Shown in pieces: positions 23,822-37,200 of a DNA stretch of 64,000 nucleotides. A model generated the notes under the pieces. The model searched no databases. It was not told where the DNA came from and saw nothing but the letters and a program-made list of their open reading frames with translations. Within the stretch, counting starts at the first letter, position 1, and every line of letters begins with the position of its first letter. Source of the stretch: Solen grandis (taxonomy: Eukaryota; Mollusca; Bivalvia; Adapedonta; Solenidae). The stretch is from positions 28,519,584-28,583,583 of the forward strand of contig CM037777.1 of assembly GCA_021229015.1 (NCBI GenBank), read 5' to 3'. The translations under genes were made by a program, and so were the position numbers.

Positions 23822-24126
23822 TTCATTTGTTTGTTGAGTTAAACATCCCGCTGGCAGTGTTTCAGTCATTTGGAGACTATGTTTACCAGAGACAGATAAA
23901 GTGCCACCACACTGCAGTATCTAGCCATAGAAATGTGGCATAAAAACAAACAAAGTCACACTATCCTGACACTGGACCAACTAGTCCTGGAACTACCCTT
24001 ATATGCTGAGCGCCAAACAAGGGAGCTATACCAGTACTTTTTATCACAACCTTGGTATGTTGTGGTCGGGGATTGAACCTCCTGATTCTGGGGTGTATGC
24101 TCTAACTACTCAGCCACTAGGCACAG
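23822..24126 (-). mobile_element. tRNA-derived SINE
   Basis: On the minus strand: A-box-like TGGCTGAGTAGTTAGAGC, then B-box-like GGAGGTTCAATCCCC, then a body with GTATAGCTCCCTTGTTTGGC and CCAGGACTAGTTGGTCCAG. A diverged copy lies in KLHL12 intron 1 (43745-44015) and a fragment at 55550-55775. Confidence 0.7.
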
Positions 24127-24483
24127 TTCACTGTATATTTAACTAGCTGATTCCTATAAATTTTAAGACTATTCAAAGCCCATACCCCCCCCCCCACTGC
24201 CATCAGTGCAAACAATAAAATTTTCATAAGCAATCCTTTCTTCCCAATTATTGTAAAGTATGGTTTAAACTCTTTACTATTATTTGACCTATTCCTTGAA
24301 ATGAAAGGGGGTATAAGAAACTAATCTACTATACTGACTAGAAAATAACACAACCTTTACAATATTGAGACTAGTCAAGTACATGTCAATACTACAACAC
24401 AGAACATAAACTTTCAATGGATGTAGAATGATAAAAGGCAAAAATGTGATGTTTACAGGTGAGAAAAATAATGCTTGTAATCT

Positions 24484-24754
24484 ACCCTTTATCTCGTGAA
24501 TACTCATGAACAAATAATTTTACCTGATGAATATTAATTTATTGAACTTTAAATATTATTGAACTTTAAATGGTATATGAAACAATGTGTTTTTCTCTGC
24601 CATGCTGAATATGTAGAATATGAGTTACAGTGTTACATGAGCAAACAGGAGGGACCCTGATCAGACTGCAGCTGATCCTGGAAGGAGTTTTCTGATCACG
24701 ATCTACTCTGTTTTCCTAGGAAACAAACCACATCCATATGAAGAAAAGAGTTCA
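24484..24754. mobile_element. Diverged TTAA-type MITE
   Basis: ACCCTTTATCTCGTGAATAC at the left and CCATATGAAGAAAAGAGTT at the right, with TTATTGAACTTTAAATGGTA, GAATATGAGTTACAGTGTTA and CCCTGATCAGACTGCAGC inside. TTAA ends are no longer intact. Confidence 0.55.
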
Positions 24755-25508
24755 TGTTTAACCATTTATCAAAACTTAAAGTAATAATAATAATGTCAAT
24801 AACCTAAATTATTATCTTTCCCTCTATATATTTCTGATTACTGAAAAAGGTATGAAGGAGAAGAAAAACAAAAACAACAAACAAAACAACAACAAAAAAA
24901 ATTTAAAAAGCCAAAAAGAAAAAAAACATTAAACAATAATTTCATATATTTATATATTGGAAATTCCTTAAAAGCTAACTATAGATGCAGGTAGATCCTG
25001 AGTACACAGGGTGACTCAGTTAATACCACAAATCTACAACAAGCAAGCTGGAAGGCTTCTTCACAAGAAACATCTAAGTGACCCTATTGCAGTAAGTCAG
25101 TGACTGTAACCACACTTTCACAGAGCCCTCTTTCTTCTGGAGTCTTGAAAGCTTGATACATTTCCCCACCTCACACTGAACTGTTCACTGGCAACACCTA
25201 TCTCCCCGGTCACTGAATATTGATATACAAAACCAGTTACAATTTACTACACAAAAAGCATGAGTACCGGTATTCATTGAACATATCCTTGTCCTCTGAT
25301 ACATGGACAACATGAAAAAATTCAGGCAAGTCACCTTTTAAAATGCTACAAAAAAAAAGAATCATTAGAAATATATCAATGGCAGTGAAATAAGTGTTTC
25401 CACCCTGAACACATAATTCACTGTTACAGAACACTAGAGAACAAATCAAGTATGTGGCACTGATGATTGTTACACATAAAATAATCTTATTAAAGGTCAA
25501 AAATTTGT
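24755..25508. other. No gene seen; degraded SINE fragment
   Basis: 24975-25120 resembles the 20640-20872 SINE (AGCAAGCTGGAAGGCTTC). The 87-codon minus-strand ORF 25237-25500 shows no family features. Confidence 0.4.
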
Positions 25509-25717
25509 TTAACCCTTTACCTCATCGACAAATTGGGGCAGATCCAGAACAGACAGCTCCCTCTAGGATCTGAATCTCCTATGTTTTCCTTATACAATAT
25601 TGTAGCTCAGATTTTACACAGTCTGCATGGTAAATAGAAATCAGTTGTATTGAATAGCATTTAAAGTTCAATTTAATTATAAATTCATGCATGAATTTTC
25701 ATGAAGTAAAGGGTTAA
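25509..25717. mobile_element. TTAA-flanked piggyBac-like MITE (inverse orientation)
   Basis: TTAACCCTTTACCTCATCGA at the left and TCATGAAGTAAAGGGTTAA at the right, with intact TTAA on both sides. The interior runs opposite to the copy at 39896. Confidence 0.7.
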
Positions 25718-27037
25718 TTGTTTTACAGTGCTATATTATGACAGATCTATATGAACTTGATTTTTTTAAACTGTTACGAAGCACCATCATATGAAAACAT
25801 AATGGCAACAACAGAACCGGGATTTACACAGATGTATAGATTTCATGAGATGTGAATGATGTATCACATGATTTGTACAGTGCAGCTCACTAATAACACT
25901 ATCTATGGGTGTCAAAATCTAGATAACCCATCTAACCAACTGTACTTTGCCTTCATCATGTCTTATATTCATCTAATTTTAACTTTTTAACCATGTCCCA
26001 ACCTCCAAGTACATTCAGAAATTAATTGTTCAGAGTGCCCAGGTATATAAACAGTACACATAATGCACCTCAATGCAACTACATGTACTCAAGTCACATA
26101 CAATTGGGTCCCTTTATAATACTGTGGTATATTGGATTCTGCACTATGCAGGAGCATGTTAAAATGGAACTTCACTGAAATGTAATATAAAAAAATGTAT
26201 ACATGTCTATCCTTAGTGTAATATAAATGTCTACAACACACATAGCATCATATGCAGCAGGTATAAAGCATCAATTGCATGTGAGTATCAATTAGCAGTG
26301 TGTTCTTTACCAACATTCATGTATACCCAGTATGTTAAAATGAAATGGATATTGCAATTGTGTCATTATAAATGGCTGAACTTCAAATCAGTCATAAAAT
26401 CAAAGTGTCTGATAATCAAATGCAATTTAAGCCAACATTAGTCAAAAGATGATAGATCACAGCGGAAGATGCTATATTTCAAGTAAGTGGTTACTTTATA
26501 GAAATACAGTGTTGTAAATTGAATGAAAAACCTACAATAATATCATTATTACATACAATTACTGATATCAAAATATGTCCAATGTTCAAACTTGTCAGTA
26601 TGTAACTTACAGGATATCATATATAGCAAAGGTCTTAAAGAATTTCATTTTTTCATTAACCCTTACCATGCTAAATTTCTTTACTGGATTTGTCCTTTAT
26701 TCATTTTGGCATGCACCATTAATTTAATTATGGGGGTGCCAGCTGAAAATATATTGACTGAAAACCGAACAATACAGGCCATGATCAGACTGCACAGGTG
26801 TGCAGGCTGTTCTTAGTCTGCACTGGTCACAATTGCAGTCACAAGTGACCAAATCCTTGTAGGCTTAAACACAATGTTTGAATGGTCCATTTTAACAAAA
26901 ATCAAAAACATCTGCTAAAATTCAAGACAGCTGCAAATTTCCATTTATACAAATTAAGGCAACAAACACACCAATATTTCAAGGTCACATGAACAGCAGA
27001 AAACAATGAAGACATGAGCACTGTCATAATTTTTTTT
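25718..27037. other. No gene seen
   Basis: AT-rich. 26655-26860 (TTAACCCTTACCATGCTAAA to GCAGTCACAAGTGACC) looks like another dispersed element starting TTAACCC, related but not identical to the MITE family. Confidence 0.4.
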
Positions 27038-27215
27038 TTAACTCATTACCTCATGAATAATCATGTACAAATTTATGACTTGATGGATACTAATTTACTG
27101 AATTTCAAAGATATTTATAAAACAAAAGTTTTCTTTGCCATGGAGACAGTAGAATCTGAGTGACAATGTTGTTTGCCAATGCGTCAAAGCAAGTCTATAT
27201 CAAGTGAAGGGTTAA
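27038..27215. mobile_element. TTAA-flanked piggyBac-like MITE
   Basis: TTAACTCATTACCTCATGAA to TATCAAGTGAAGGGTTAA, with the family's internal blocks; about 178 bp. Confidence 0.65.
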
Positions 27216-27527
27216 GTTATACTTGGACCATTCCATAGTTTCCCATAATTATGCACAGAAAAAAATGAGCAGGCAGTATAAACATAAACACTGTGACTAT
27301 GTGCCACAAACAAAGCAAAAAACTGGACATTTTATCAACCAGAAAATTTGACAGTATAAAAAGTTTAAATTACTTAAAGAAAAATAATTTATTTTTAACA
27401 TGTATGAAATAAAAGTTAATAAAATGCAACACTTTTATTATAAAAATGACAAATGCAATACATGTGGTCATTCATTTATCTTTTCAAAAACAGATATAAT
27501 TTACACTATTACAACCACAAGTTTTGT

Positions 27528-29168
27528 AACAAGAGGGCCTTGATGGCCCTGGATCGCTCACCTGGTATCATTAGGCTATGTAAAATCAAGTGACCCCTGG
27601 GGCAGAGCCAATTTTGACCCCAGGGTCATGATTTGAACAAAGTTGGTAAGAATCGACAAGACAATGCTACACACTACCACACTCTACTTGGTAGAGGTCT
27701 ATTAGCCCATGTTACATACCAAATATATAAACTCCAGACCTTGAAGATTTTTCTAGTTTTTTTTCCAATAAAAGTCTATGTAAAATCAAGTGATCCCTGG
27801 AGCGGGGCCAATTTTGACCCCAGCGTCATGATTTGAACAAACTTGGTAAGAAGCGACTAGAAATGCTACACACCAAATATCTAAACTCTATGCTTTGTGG
27901 TGTCTGAGGAGAAGATTTTTTTTTTTTCTATATTAGCCTATGTTAAATCAAGTGACCCCTGGGGCGGGGCCAAATTTGATCCCAGGGCCATGATTTGAAC
28001 AAACTTGGTTGTGATCTACTAGACAATGCTGCACACCAAATATCTAAACCCCAGGCCTTGTGGTTTCTGAGAAGAAGATTTTTCAATTTTTCCTATATTA
28101 GCCTATGTTAAATCAAGTGACCCCTGGGGCGGGGCCAATTTTGACCCCAGGGTCATGATTTGAACAATCTTGGTAGAGAGTCATAAGATCATGCTACATA
28201 CCAAAAATCAAAAGGCTAGGCCTTGTGGTTTCTGAGAAGAAGATTTTTTCAAGTTTTTCCTATATTAGCCTATGTGAAATCAAGTGACCCCTGGGGCGGG
28301 GCCAATTTTGACGCCAGGGTCATAATTTTTACAATCTTGGTAGAGATCAAAGATCATGCTACATACCAAAAATCAAAAGGCTAGGCCTTGTGGTTTCTGA
28401 GAAGAAGATTTTTCAAGTTTTTTCTATATTAGCCTATGTTAAATCAAGTGACCCCTGGGGCAGGGCCAATTTTGACGCCAGGGTCATAATTTGAACAATC
28501 TTGGTAGAGAGTCATAAGATCATGCTACATACCAAAAATCAAAAGGCTAGGCCTTGTGGTTTCTGAGAAGAAGATTTTTTCAAGTTTTTCCTATATTAGC
28601 CTATGTGAAATCAAGTGACCCCTGGGGCAGGGCCAATTTTGACGCCAGGGTCATAATTTGAACAATCTTGGTAGAGAGTCATAAGATCATGCTACATACC
28701 AAAAATCAAAAGGCTAGGCCTTGTGGTTTCTGAGAAGAAGATTTTTTCAAGTTATTCCTATATTAGCCTATGTGAAATCAAGTGACCCCTGGGGCGGGGC
28801 CAATTTTGACCCCAGGGTCATAATTTGTACAATCTTGGTAGAGAGTCATAAGATCATGCTACATACCAAAAATCAAAAGGCTAGGCCTTATGGTTTCAGA
28901 GAAGAAGATTTTTTAAATTTTCATTTTTAAAATCTATTTTTAGCTCCTGTGACCTAATTATGCAATGGACCAGAACCATTTATACAACTTTAGTAGAGCT
29001 TCATCCAAGGAACATTCCTGCAAAATATTTTTCAAATTGGCCAAGCCGTTTAGGAGGAGATGTTGTTTGAAGCAATTGTTGACGCCGGACGCACGGACGC
29101 ACGGACGCCGGACAAAAGGCGATCAGAAAAGCTCACCTTGAGCACGTTGTGCTCAGGTGAGCTAAAAA
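27528..29168 (+). mobile_element. Long tandem-core element, hairpin ends (HINE/pearl-like), core type A
   Basis: The 5' end is AACAAGAGGGCCTTGATGGC, with a GGGCC/GGCCC hairpin and GCTCACCTG. The 3' end has a near-perfect hairpin at 29131-29162 (GAGCAC-GTT-GTGCTC inside GCTCACC...GGTGAGC), then CTAAAAA. Between lie about eight units of about 155-165 bp (AAATCAAGTGACCCCTGGGG, GCCAATTTTGAC, GGTCATGATTTGAACAA, TTGTGGTTTCTGAGAAGAAG). Before the 3' hairpin is a GACGCACGG repeat. Subterminal inverted repeats, a 3' hairpin followed by CTAA and a tandem core recall helentron-associated elements; no transposase is present. ORFs inside are repeat artefacts. Confidence 0.65.
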
Positions 29169-29963
29169 CCTAACTTTAAGCCTGATGCTTAGTTCAAAGA
29201 CTTATTCATCTAGATCTACCATGAAAAGTTATTAATACCCCCGCTTCACACCTTGTCTTTACTGCAAATGTAGGACAGGATGTGACATAACAAGCATGGT
29301 TCCAACATAGTCCCTGCTTCTCTGACACAAGGGTATATTAAAACAAATTGACAGTATATCAGAAAAAATCCCTGACGCAAGTGTCCTATGGCCAGATAAC
29401 ATTGGTCCTGTGTAGAAAATGGCACAACATAGTTTGAACACAGCAGGCATCTTGTAATCAATCTTGCAACTGTTAACAGTGAATACATCTCTCATTAAAG
29501 TGGCATTTAACATTTTTCATCTGGTTAAATAATGGCAGATAACTCCTATACACTAAAGTTGTTTCATTATGAATACTTTTTATCTCCCTTGGCATACTCT
29601 ATTTTATATCTATACAATAAGGAATTTTACTATAACCACTTTATCTGCCAATACATAACACAGCTATTGAAATTCAATTTTCTTCATTTTGTTCTTGTAA
29701 CATTCATTTATTGCTTGGACCTAACATAGGTACATCTTATTCTAGATGAGATTGCTTTCCTCCAAAAGTGAAAGAAAAATTCATGTAAACACCATTTCGA
29801 ACATTTGTGACTAGCACCTATTTCCTTACTTTTCAATAGTATACAGTAAAACTTTGTGAGGGCAGGAATCAGGTGTTTACAAATTAAAGCTTGGCATTAC
29901 TGAGGACTATGAATTATAATATTATGAAACAGAGAAAATAAAATTATGTTAACAATAATTATA
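29169..29963. other. No gene seen
   Basis: ORFs 29246-29513 and 29532-29729 have no family support. Confidence 0.4.
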
Positions 29964-30527
29964 AACAAGAGGGCCATGATGGCCCTAATATCGCTCATAT
30001 GAGTACCACTGCTCTAAAGGAGCAATCTTAGTAGAAGGTTACCCATAGAACATCTGTGTCAAAACATTTTAAAATCTGGCCTATAGTTTTGGAGCTGAAG
30101 ACTTTTTAAGTTTTCACTAAATACATTTAAGACAAATTAGCCCAGACCCTGGACTGACTGGAGGCCATGTTTTTTTTCTGGATTGAAATAATTTTTGCAA
30201 TCTTGGTAGAGGTTTACCCAAGGAACATCTGTACCAAAACATTTTGAAATCTGGCCTGTAGTTTTGAAAGAGATGATTTTTAATGGTTTTGTATTTTCTT
30301 TCCATTGCTTTGGCAACCAGAGTTCTGCATGGATCAAGTTTATTTTAGCAACTTTTGTGAAGGATCATCCAAGGATCGTTTCTGCCAAGTTCAATTAAGT
30401 TCTGTCCAGGGGTTTCAGAGGAGATGTTGTTTAAAGCAAATTGTTGATGAAAAACACATATGCACGACAGACAGAGGGTGATCCTAATAGCCCAGCATGA
30501 GCACGAAGTGCTCAGGTGAGCTAAAAA
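29964..30527 (+). mobile_element. Hairpin-ended element, short form
   Basis: Same 5' end (AACAAGAGGGCCATGATGGC) and same 3' hairpin (GAGCACGAAGTGCTC, then AGGTGAGCTAAAAA) as 27528-29168, but only about 560 bp. It holds two copies of a different internal unit (AACATCTGT..CAAAACATTTT.AAATCTGGCC). Confidence 0.65.
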
Positions 30528-30891
30528 TCATAGATTATAATCAAATAGTATAAAATGATCCCAACACAACACACAACAGTCAGTATCCTATACATCTATA
30601 GGTTAAACAAGCAGTAAATCTGTCCATATGTATACAGGTGTTGAAGTCAGTATCATCCGACTATCATAAGTATAGTCAACACTAAGTCCCGTTGGTCAAA
30701 TGCAGAGTCCCCGTAGTCAAGACCAGGAGCAAACTCCACACAGTGATCTCCCTTGCAAGCATAAAAATCACTGCGGTCACAAATGTCACTTGATGATAGT
30801 AAACTAACAAAATGACGTCTCCGTCTGCTGTCACAACAACAAAAATATTTTTTAAAATGACTTATTTTTTACCATGAGGTGATATTTGATA

Positions 30892-30897
30892 TTTATT
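30892..30897 (-). terminator. KLHL12: Candidate poly(A) signal of KLHL12
   Basis: AATAAA on the minus strand, about 240 nt past the stop codon. It is the first AATAAA I see downstream, but the 3' UTR length is not fixed by the sequence alone. Confidence 0.35.
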
Positions 30898-31137
30898 AAA
30901 GAAAACATTCTTAGGGAAATGACACTTGCAGTAGAATTAATTTTTTTGGAAAAAAGACAAAATTATTTAAATTTCTGTTATTTTTACTTGTGGTGGCAGT
31001 AGTTATCTAGAACTGTAAGGGGAGGTAATTACTGTGTGGAGTTTGGACCAGGAGCTGTAGGTTCAACACCCAGTCCCTGGTAGTTCCTGCCACGCAGTGA
31101 GAGGGAAGACTGGTCATGACACATGTGACTCCCAGGG

Positions 31138-31267
31138 TCATGACCTCCTAACCACTGCCACACCCGCATCACAACGTTGAGTGGCCATAATGGTGCCGAT
31201 CTCATGCCAGGAGTCGGTCAGAGGGTCGTAACATTCGACAGAGTCCAGCAGCGTGTTACCATCATAC
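31138..31267 (-). CDS. KLHL12: KLHL12 exon 10 (Kelch 6, stop)
   Basis: Acceptor GCTGCAG, phase 2 in; residues 522-564, [20 protein letters not shown] to GVAVVRRS, with TGA at 31140-31138. 3' UTR follows. Confidence 0.94.
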
Positions 31268-34200
31268 CTGCAGCAATGCAGACAACAGTACAAAAATGTT
31301 TCATACAATTTATTTGAAGGATATTATTTTCATGACTGTTATGCGTAAAATTATACAATGCTTGTCCCGAAAGGATTCAAACCCACAACCCTATGATAAC
31401 TGTGTCTAGCAGTGAAACAACGCAAGACTCAACCAATTGAGCTACATGTAGTTGCGCAATCAAATGAAAGTTTTCTAAATATCCCTGATGCAATCATGTC
31501 ATGTAGCATACATGGTATATATGAGGTATTATCAGTATGTTATATTATGTGGGTAACCAACTTACATTACACAGTGTAGTAGTATCCTTCAAGGCTTTTC
31601 AACTACAAATTACATTTGTACAGTGACTTTTCAATTATCATTTAGAAACAGCGTTTGCCCTGAATGGGATTTGGAACCCCAACCCTATAGGAAGTGCAAC
31701 AAGCAGCTGAGTATGAAAATATAATAGAATGATAATATAACAAGAGGGCCAAGATGGCCCTTGATCGCTCACCTGAGTTAGATGATTGCTTAAGAAATAA
31801 AGATGCTAGAGTGTAAACAAAGTGAAATCTGGCTTTTTTTTAAGGTGAAAAGGGCATAACTCCTAAATAAACTATCAATATCAGTTATAATTGAACCCAA
31901 TTGTGAGATTATGGGCATAAACATTGTCTTAAAGTTTAAAAAAGATTGTTTAAAAAAATGAAGATGTTAGAGTGTAAACAAAGTGAAATTTGGCATTTTT
32001 TTTTTATTAAAAGGAGCTCAACTCCTGACCTAATTGACTGATCTCAGCCATAATCAAATTCAATTGAGACATTATGGTCATAAACATTGTTATAAAGTTT
32101 GAAGATGATTGCTCAAAAGATGAAGATGCTAGAATGTAAACAAAGAGAAATCTGGCATTTTTGGAATATTAAAAGGGGCTTGACTCCTGACCTAATTTTT
32201 TTTTTTTATTAAAAGGGGCTTAACTCCTGACCTAAATGACTGATCTCAGCCATAATCGAGCTTAGTCGAGACATTATGGTCATAAACATTGTTATAAAGT
32301 TTGAAGATGATTGCTCAAAAGATGGAGATGCTAGAGTGTAAACAACGTGAAATCTGACATTTTTTAATTTTAAAAGAGGCATAACTCCTGACCTAATTGA
32401 CTGATCTAAGCCATAATCGAACTCAATGAGACATTATGGTCATAAACATTGTCTTAAAGTTTGAAGATGATTGCTTAAGAAATAAAGGTGATAGAGTGTA
32501 AACACTAAATTGTAGACGCTGTACGACACACACTGCACGACGGACGACGGACACTCACGGGATCACAATAGCTCACCCTGAGCTTTGCTGAGGTGAGCTA
32601 AAAATTGCTTTTTTAGGTATGCCCGTGAAACTGTTCCATCATCTTTTATTTCTGTAAGCAATAAGAATAGTTTTATGGTCTGCCCTTGTTCCAATAGAGA
32701 AGATTCAGATTTGACAATTTTGGATTACTCAACTCTACAAAAATACACCTGACCCTAGATCTATTAACAAATTCATTTTTAATAGAAATACTGTAAAAAC
32801 CAAAAGACCATTTCACTCTGAAATGAGATGTAAACTTAGGTAAAACAACAATCACTTCCCGAACACCAAATCTACATACTGGTGTATAAGTTGACATATT
32901 GTTCAAAAGGAAATAAAAATTCATTTTAGATTTTTCCCAAGTCACTGACTGGTCATTTTAAATATTCCAGGAATTGTTGATGCCCAGGCATGCGTTCAGT
33001 ATGGCAAACCATATGCAACCGGTCACTTACAGTCAGCTATGGAGTTGTCTTAGGACCATATAGCATGCTGTTCATAAGCTTACATGGGTATACGTCAACA
33101 TCGTGGTTTATGACACTAAGATAGTTTCATAGCTAACTGTAAGCGTACGGTTGCATACGAATTGTCAAACTGAACGCACACCTGGTGAAATGGTCTATTA
33201 CAAGACAGATTTTAGTCTTTAAAAGAAATACATATATGAATGTTTAAAACATTAATAAGATCATAATTCTCAAATACAACCTAACTGAAAAGGTTAATAA
33301 AGGTGATAAAGAAATGTACTGTACAATGATTTATTTTCATTGGCATTAAATTTTTTGTTGATTATGTACCTATGAATTACGTGGGTACATTTATTTGTGG
33401 ATCTATGTCTATAGACATGAGGTCTATATAAGAGACAAATTTTCGTGAGGATGAAACCCTCTACAAAATTGACGAAAATTAGTGTCCCACGAAAATTAAT
33501 GTTTTCACAGTATGCTTTTCATTATCTACTAGAGTGGTGTTAGATATCTATTTTTAACACTGTTAGTCCCCTGAAATAAAAAAGTACAAAAATGAAGCCC
33601 ACTAAAGTACCGAAGTAAGCCTTACCCTGCAACTACCAGCAGTTTACCCTTGAGGACACATGCCCCAACATAGCATCGCGGTGCTATCATACGGTGAAGG
33701 GATGTCCAGTGTCCTGAATGGATATCGTAACACTCCACGCTGGACAGGTGCTCGGACCCGTCGTATCCCCCACACACGTAGATCATGTCTGACACCACGG
33801 CGATACCAGCACCTGTAACACACCATACCAGATATATATACACTAAACAATGACAGTACAGGTGTCAGACTGTACATAGAAAAACATTGGTCCTGAAAAT
33901 GAGTATTTTATCTATCTGTTCTGAACAAAATATTTTTTATGAAAATTAGTATCTTAAAATATTTCAGTATACTTTAAGCAAATTAAACACACCTTAAAAC
34001 ATTTACTTTTTTATATACAAACACCATGCAAAGACGTTACAGTACTAATTTCAACAGTGCAGTTCATTAACCAAAAATTTAATTGTCTTTCATTTAAATG
34101 AAAAGAAAAGATATTTAGTTGTTTTTTTTAAAAAAAAAAAAAAAGGTAGCCTTAAATCCAATCTTGCAAAATGATATGATTCAGCACAAAGGAGGGTACC

Positions 34201-37200
34201 TGGTATGTGGTCACCTACCTGAGCGTTTAGTGGACATGCTAGCGATGGGTGACCAACTGTCTGCCTGAATGTTGTATTTCTCTGCTGTGTCCAGAAGATT
34301 TACCCCGTCATATCCCCCTATACAGTACATAGTGTCATTGGCAACAACTAGCCCCGCCCCTTCCCTCCCCACCTCCATCCCGCTGAGTGTGACCCACTTG
34401 TCAGTGTGAGGACTGAAGCACTCCATACTGTGATGGCGCGTGTAGCCGTCAAATCCTCCACACACGTACAGCTGACCTGCGTGTTAGACAGGTCAACATA
34501 TTTATGCATTCACAATCTATAAACATACAGGATGCACAATCTATACACTTTACAAGAGCTATCACAGATGCTCATGGATATCTCTGCAAATAGATTTGTA
34601 GGGAGAGTATGGTTAAGAACCAGACACAATGCATTATGCATTATTCCAGTAGAGTCCCTGGTTAACTGTGATATAATCTTCTCTATAATCTAACCTAAGA
34701 ATCTAAACTAATTAATCCTCATGAACTTCTCATTCTGCGTATGTAAAACTTATACTGAGTAACGTCTTGAAGGACTAATAAAGCCAGATACACAAAACAG
34801 TTGTGTTTGCAGGAATAACTAGAACTTTCATTAAATGGGATACAAAACCCAGAATCCAACCTTGTCTACATGTAATGTGAGTGTAGGACTGGGTGTAATT
34901 GGATGTGATAAGCTTGATTCCTATATAGCCCAAACCTCTATAGAGAGTGGATATAAAGTAAAAACTATCAATCTGTTTTAACTGATACTAGATATTTCAC
35001 CTGAGGTGATCAACTACCTTGACTAAGCAATACATATGGTTGCAAATGCTTGTCTGTAGAAAACAGATAAATGAAAAAAAAAAAAGCACACACACACAAA
35101 CAGAGTGCCAGTGATGCCACAATATACGCCAAGAGGGGTCTTTTAATTATTGCTTTTAACATTTCTGAAAGCATAAGCTCATAATGAAGTCTGTAAGACC
35201 AATTAATTTAGCTGAACAGAGATAGAACCCTAAAAATGCTTCCAGTATTACAGTAGGTCAAATAGCAGTATCAATATGAATCCTTTTTTCTTTCTCCGCA
35301 TAACTCTTGAAAAAAATCACTTTACCAGAAAATCCCTGCTTTATGCACTACCATGTTTAGAAAGGCATAACTATTGCAAATATTGATGAACATCAAAATC
35401 CCTGCTTTGTGCATATCTACCCATTATAGTAATGACATTGACCAAGTTTTGAAAAGATTCATTCAGAAATGTAGGAGGAGTTGCATTAACAAGGTTGCAA
35501 TATCAATCAGCTACAGAGACTAAGTTTCAAGGGACACAAATCTTGTAAAAATCAATGGACCGGAAAATCGCCACTTCATGCACATTAAACCATTATAGTA
35601 ATGACATTGACCAAGTTTTGAAAAGATTCATTCAGAAATGTAGGAGGAGTTGCGTTCACAAGATATGGATGTACGGACGTACCAACGTACGGACAGACAG
35701 ATGGAGATGACGACAATATACGACTGCCTCCGGCGGCGTATAAAAAAACAACCTATGGCACATGATGGGAATGTAGACCTTGTGATTGTGAAAAAGTATG
35801 TGGAGTTTGATAACAGTAGTTTTAATAGCTTGGACATTATTGACAAGGCTGAAGTTTTTCATGATGACTACGCCACCAATTATGACAATGACAACAACAG
35901 AGTGATGAAAATACCTAGGCCAAAAACTATCACCCAGTGTTATTAAGACTGCCGGATGTGATGTAAAGGGATGTCTCTTTAGTCCCCAATTCTGCAAAAA
36001 GGGGGTAACAGAAGTAGGGGTGTATTCAATTGTGCTTTTGTAAACTGGGACACTATGCAATGTAAGATGCCTACACAGCACTTCACTCTGTGAGGAAGGG
36101 CTGCAAAATGTAACAAGAGCTGTCCATAAGACAGCGCGCTCGACTTTTCTCAGTTGCTAAGACACAGTTTTATGGATTTTAATAGTATGGTACATATCAA
36201 TGATGATATATTCTAGTTATAGTAGAAACTATTCTATCACCTCCAATAAACAAATATGACATTTTTAATTGGTGAAATTAGCATGCAGAATCAATTTGAG
36301 AATGTGGTGTGCTGATCCGCCAACTCCAGTGCTAAAATCTGAAATTGTAATATTCCAAGCTATGGTGGAATACCTGTGATAGTATTGAAAATATACAACT
36401 TTGTAAAATAATTAACCATGATTTCGGCTGTTTTCTAAGTATGAAAGGGACATAATTCAAGAAGTAGTACAGCCAGGGTTATGGGCCTTGCTAGTAAGGC
36501 AGAGGTAGTGATGGTGAATAAGTACTTGAAGTTTCAGTCAAATACATGTGATAGTACAACTATGTAAAAAAATTACCATGATTTTGGCTGTTTTCTAAGT
36601 ATGAAAGTGGCATAACTTAAGAAGTAGTACAGCAAGAGTTATGGGCCTTGTTAGTAAGGTAGAGGTAATGATGGTGAATATGTACTTGAAGTTTCAGTTG
36701 AATACCTTAGATAGTATTGAAGAATAACTTTAAAAACTTTAATTTTTTGGTTTTTAAGTATGAAAGGGGCATAACTCCAAAAATAGGGTAGCCAGGGTTG
36801 TGGGCCTTAGAAGTAAGGTAGAAGTGATGATGGTGAATAAGTATTTTAAGTTTGGGTGGAATACCTTTGATAGTATTTAAGTTATTGATGTTTGAAAAAA
36901 ACTTTAACCTTGTGTTGCAACGCCGACGCCGACACCGACACCGACGCCCGAGTGACAGTATAAGCTCTCATTTTCTTCGAAAAGTCGAGCTAAAAATGAG
37001 TTTTTCTCCAGATTGTAAGGATGAAAATCCTTTCCAAGGGCCTTCTCATAATGACAGTACATGTACACTCAACTGGTAAAAAACCTTTCCATAAAACTTT
37101 TTCATTGAGATATGTACACTTCCTCAAATCTTAATATCAATATGGATGAAACAAAAAGAGTTTTATTTCTAGGGCAAGGGTCATTCTAATAACAGTTAAA

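Noticed and set aside
28721..28930. ORFs inside the 27.5-29.2 kb element
   Set aside because: Frames follow the tandem unit and repeat between units; no transposase or Rep signature.
35628..36081. Overlapping ORFs on both strands of up to 141 codons
   Set aside because: They lie in dispersed repeat sequence within KLHL12 intron 7, with no family motif.
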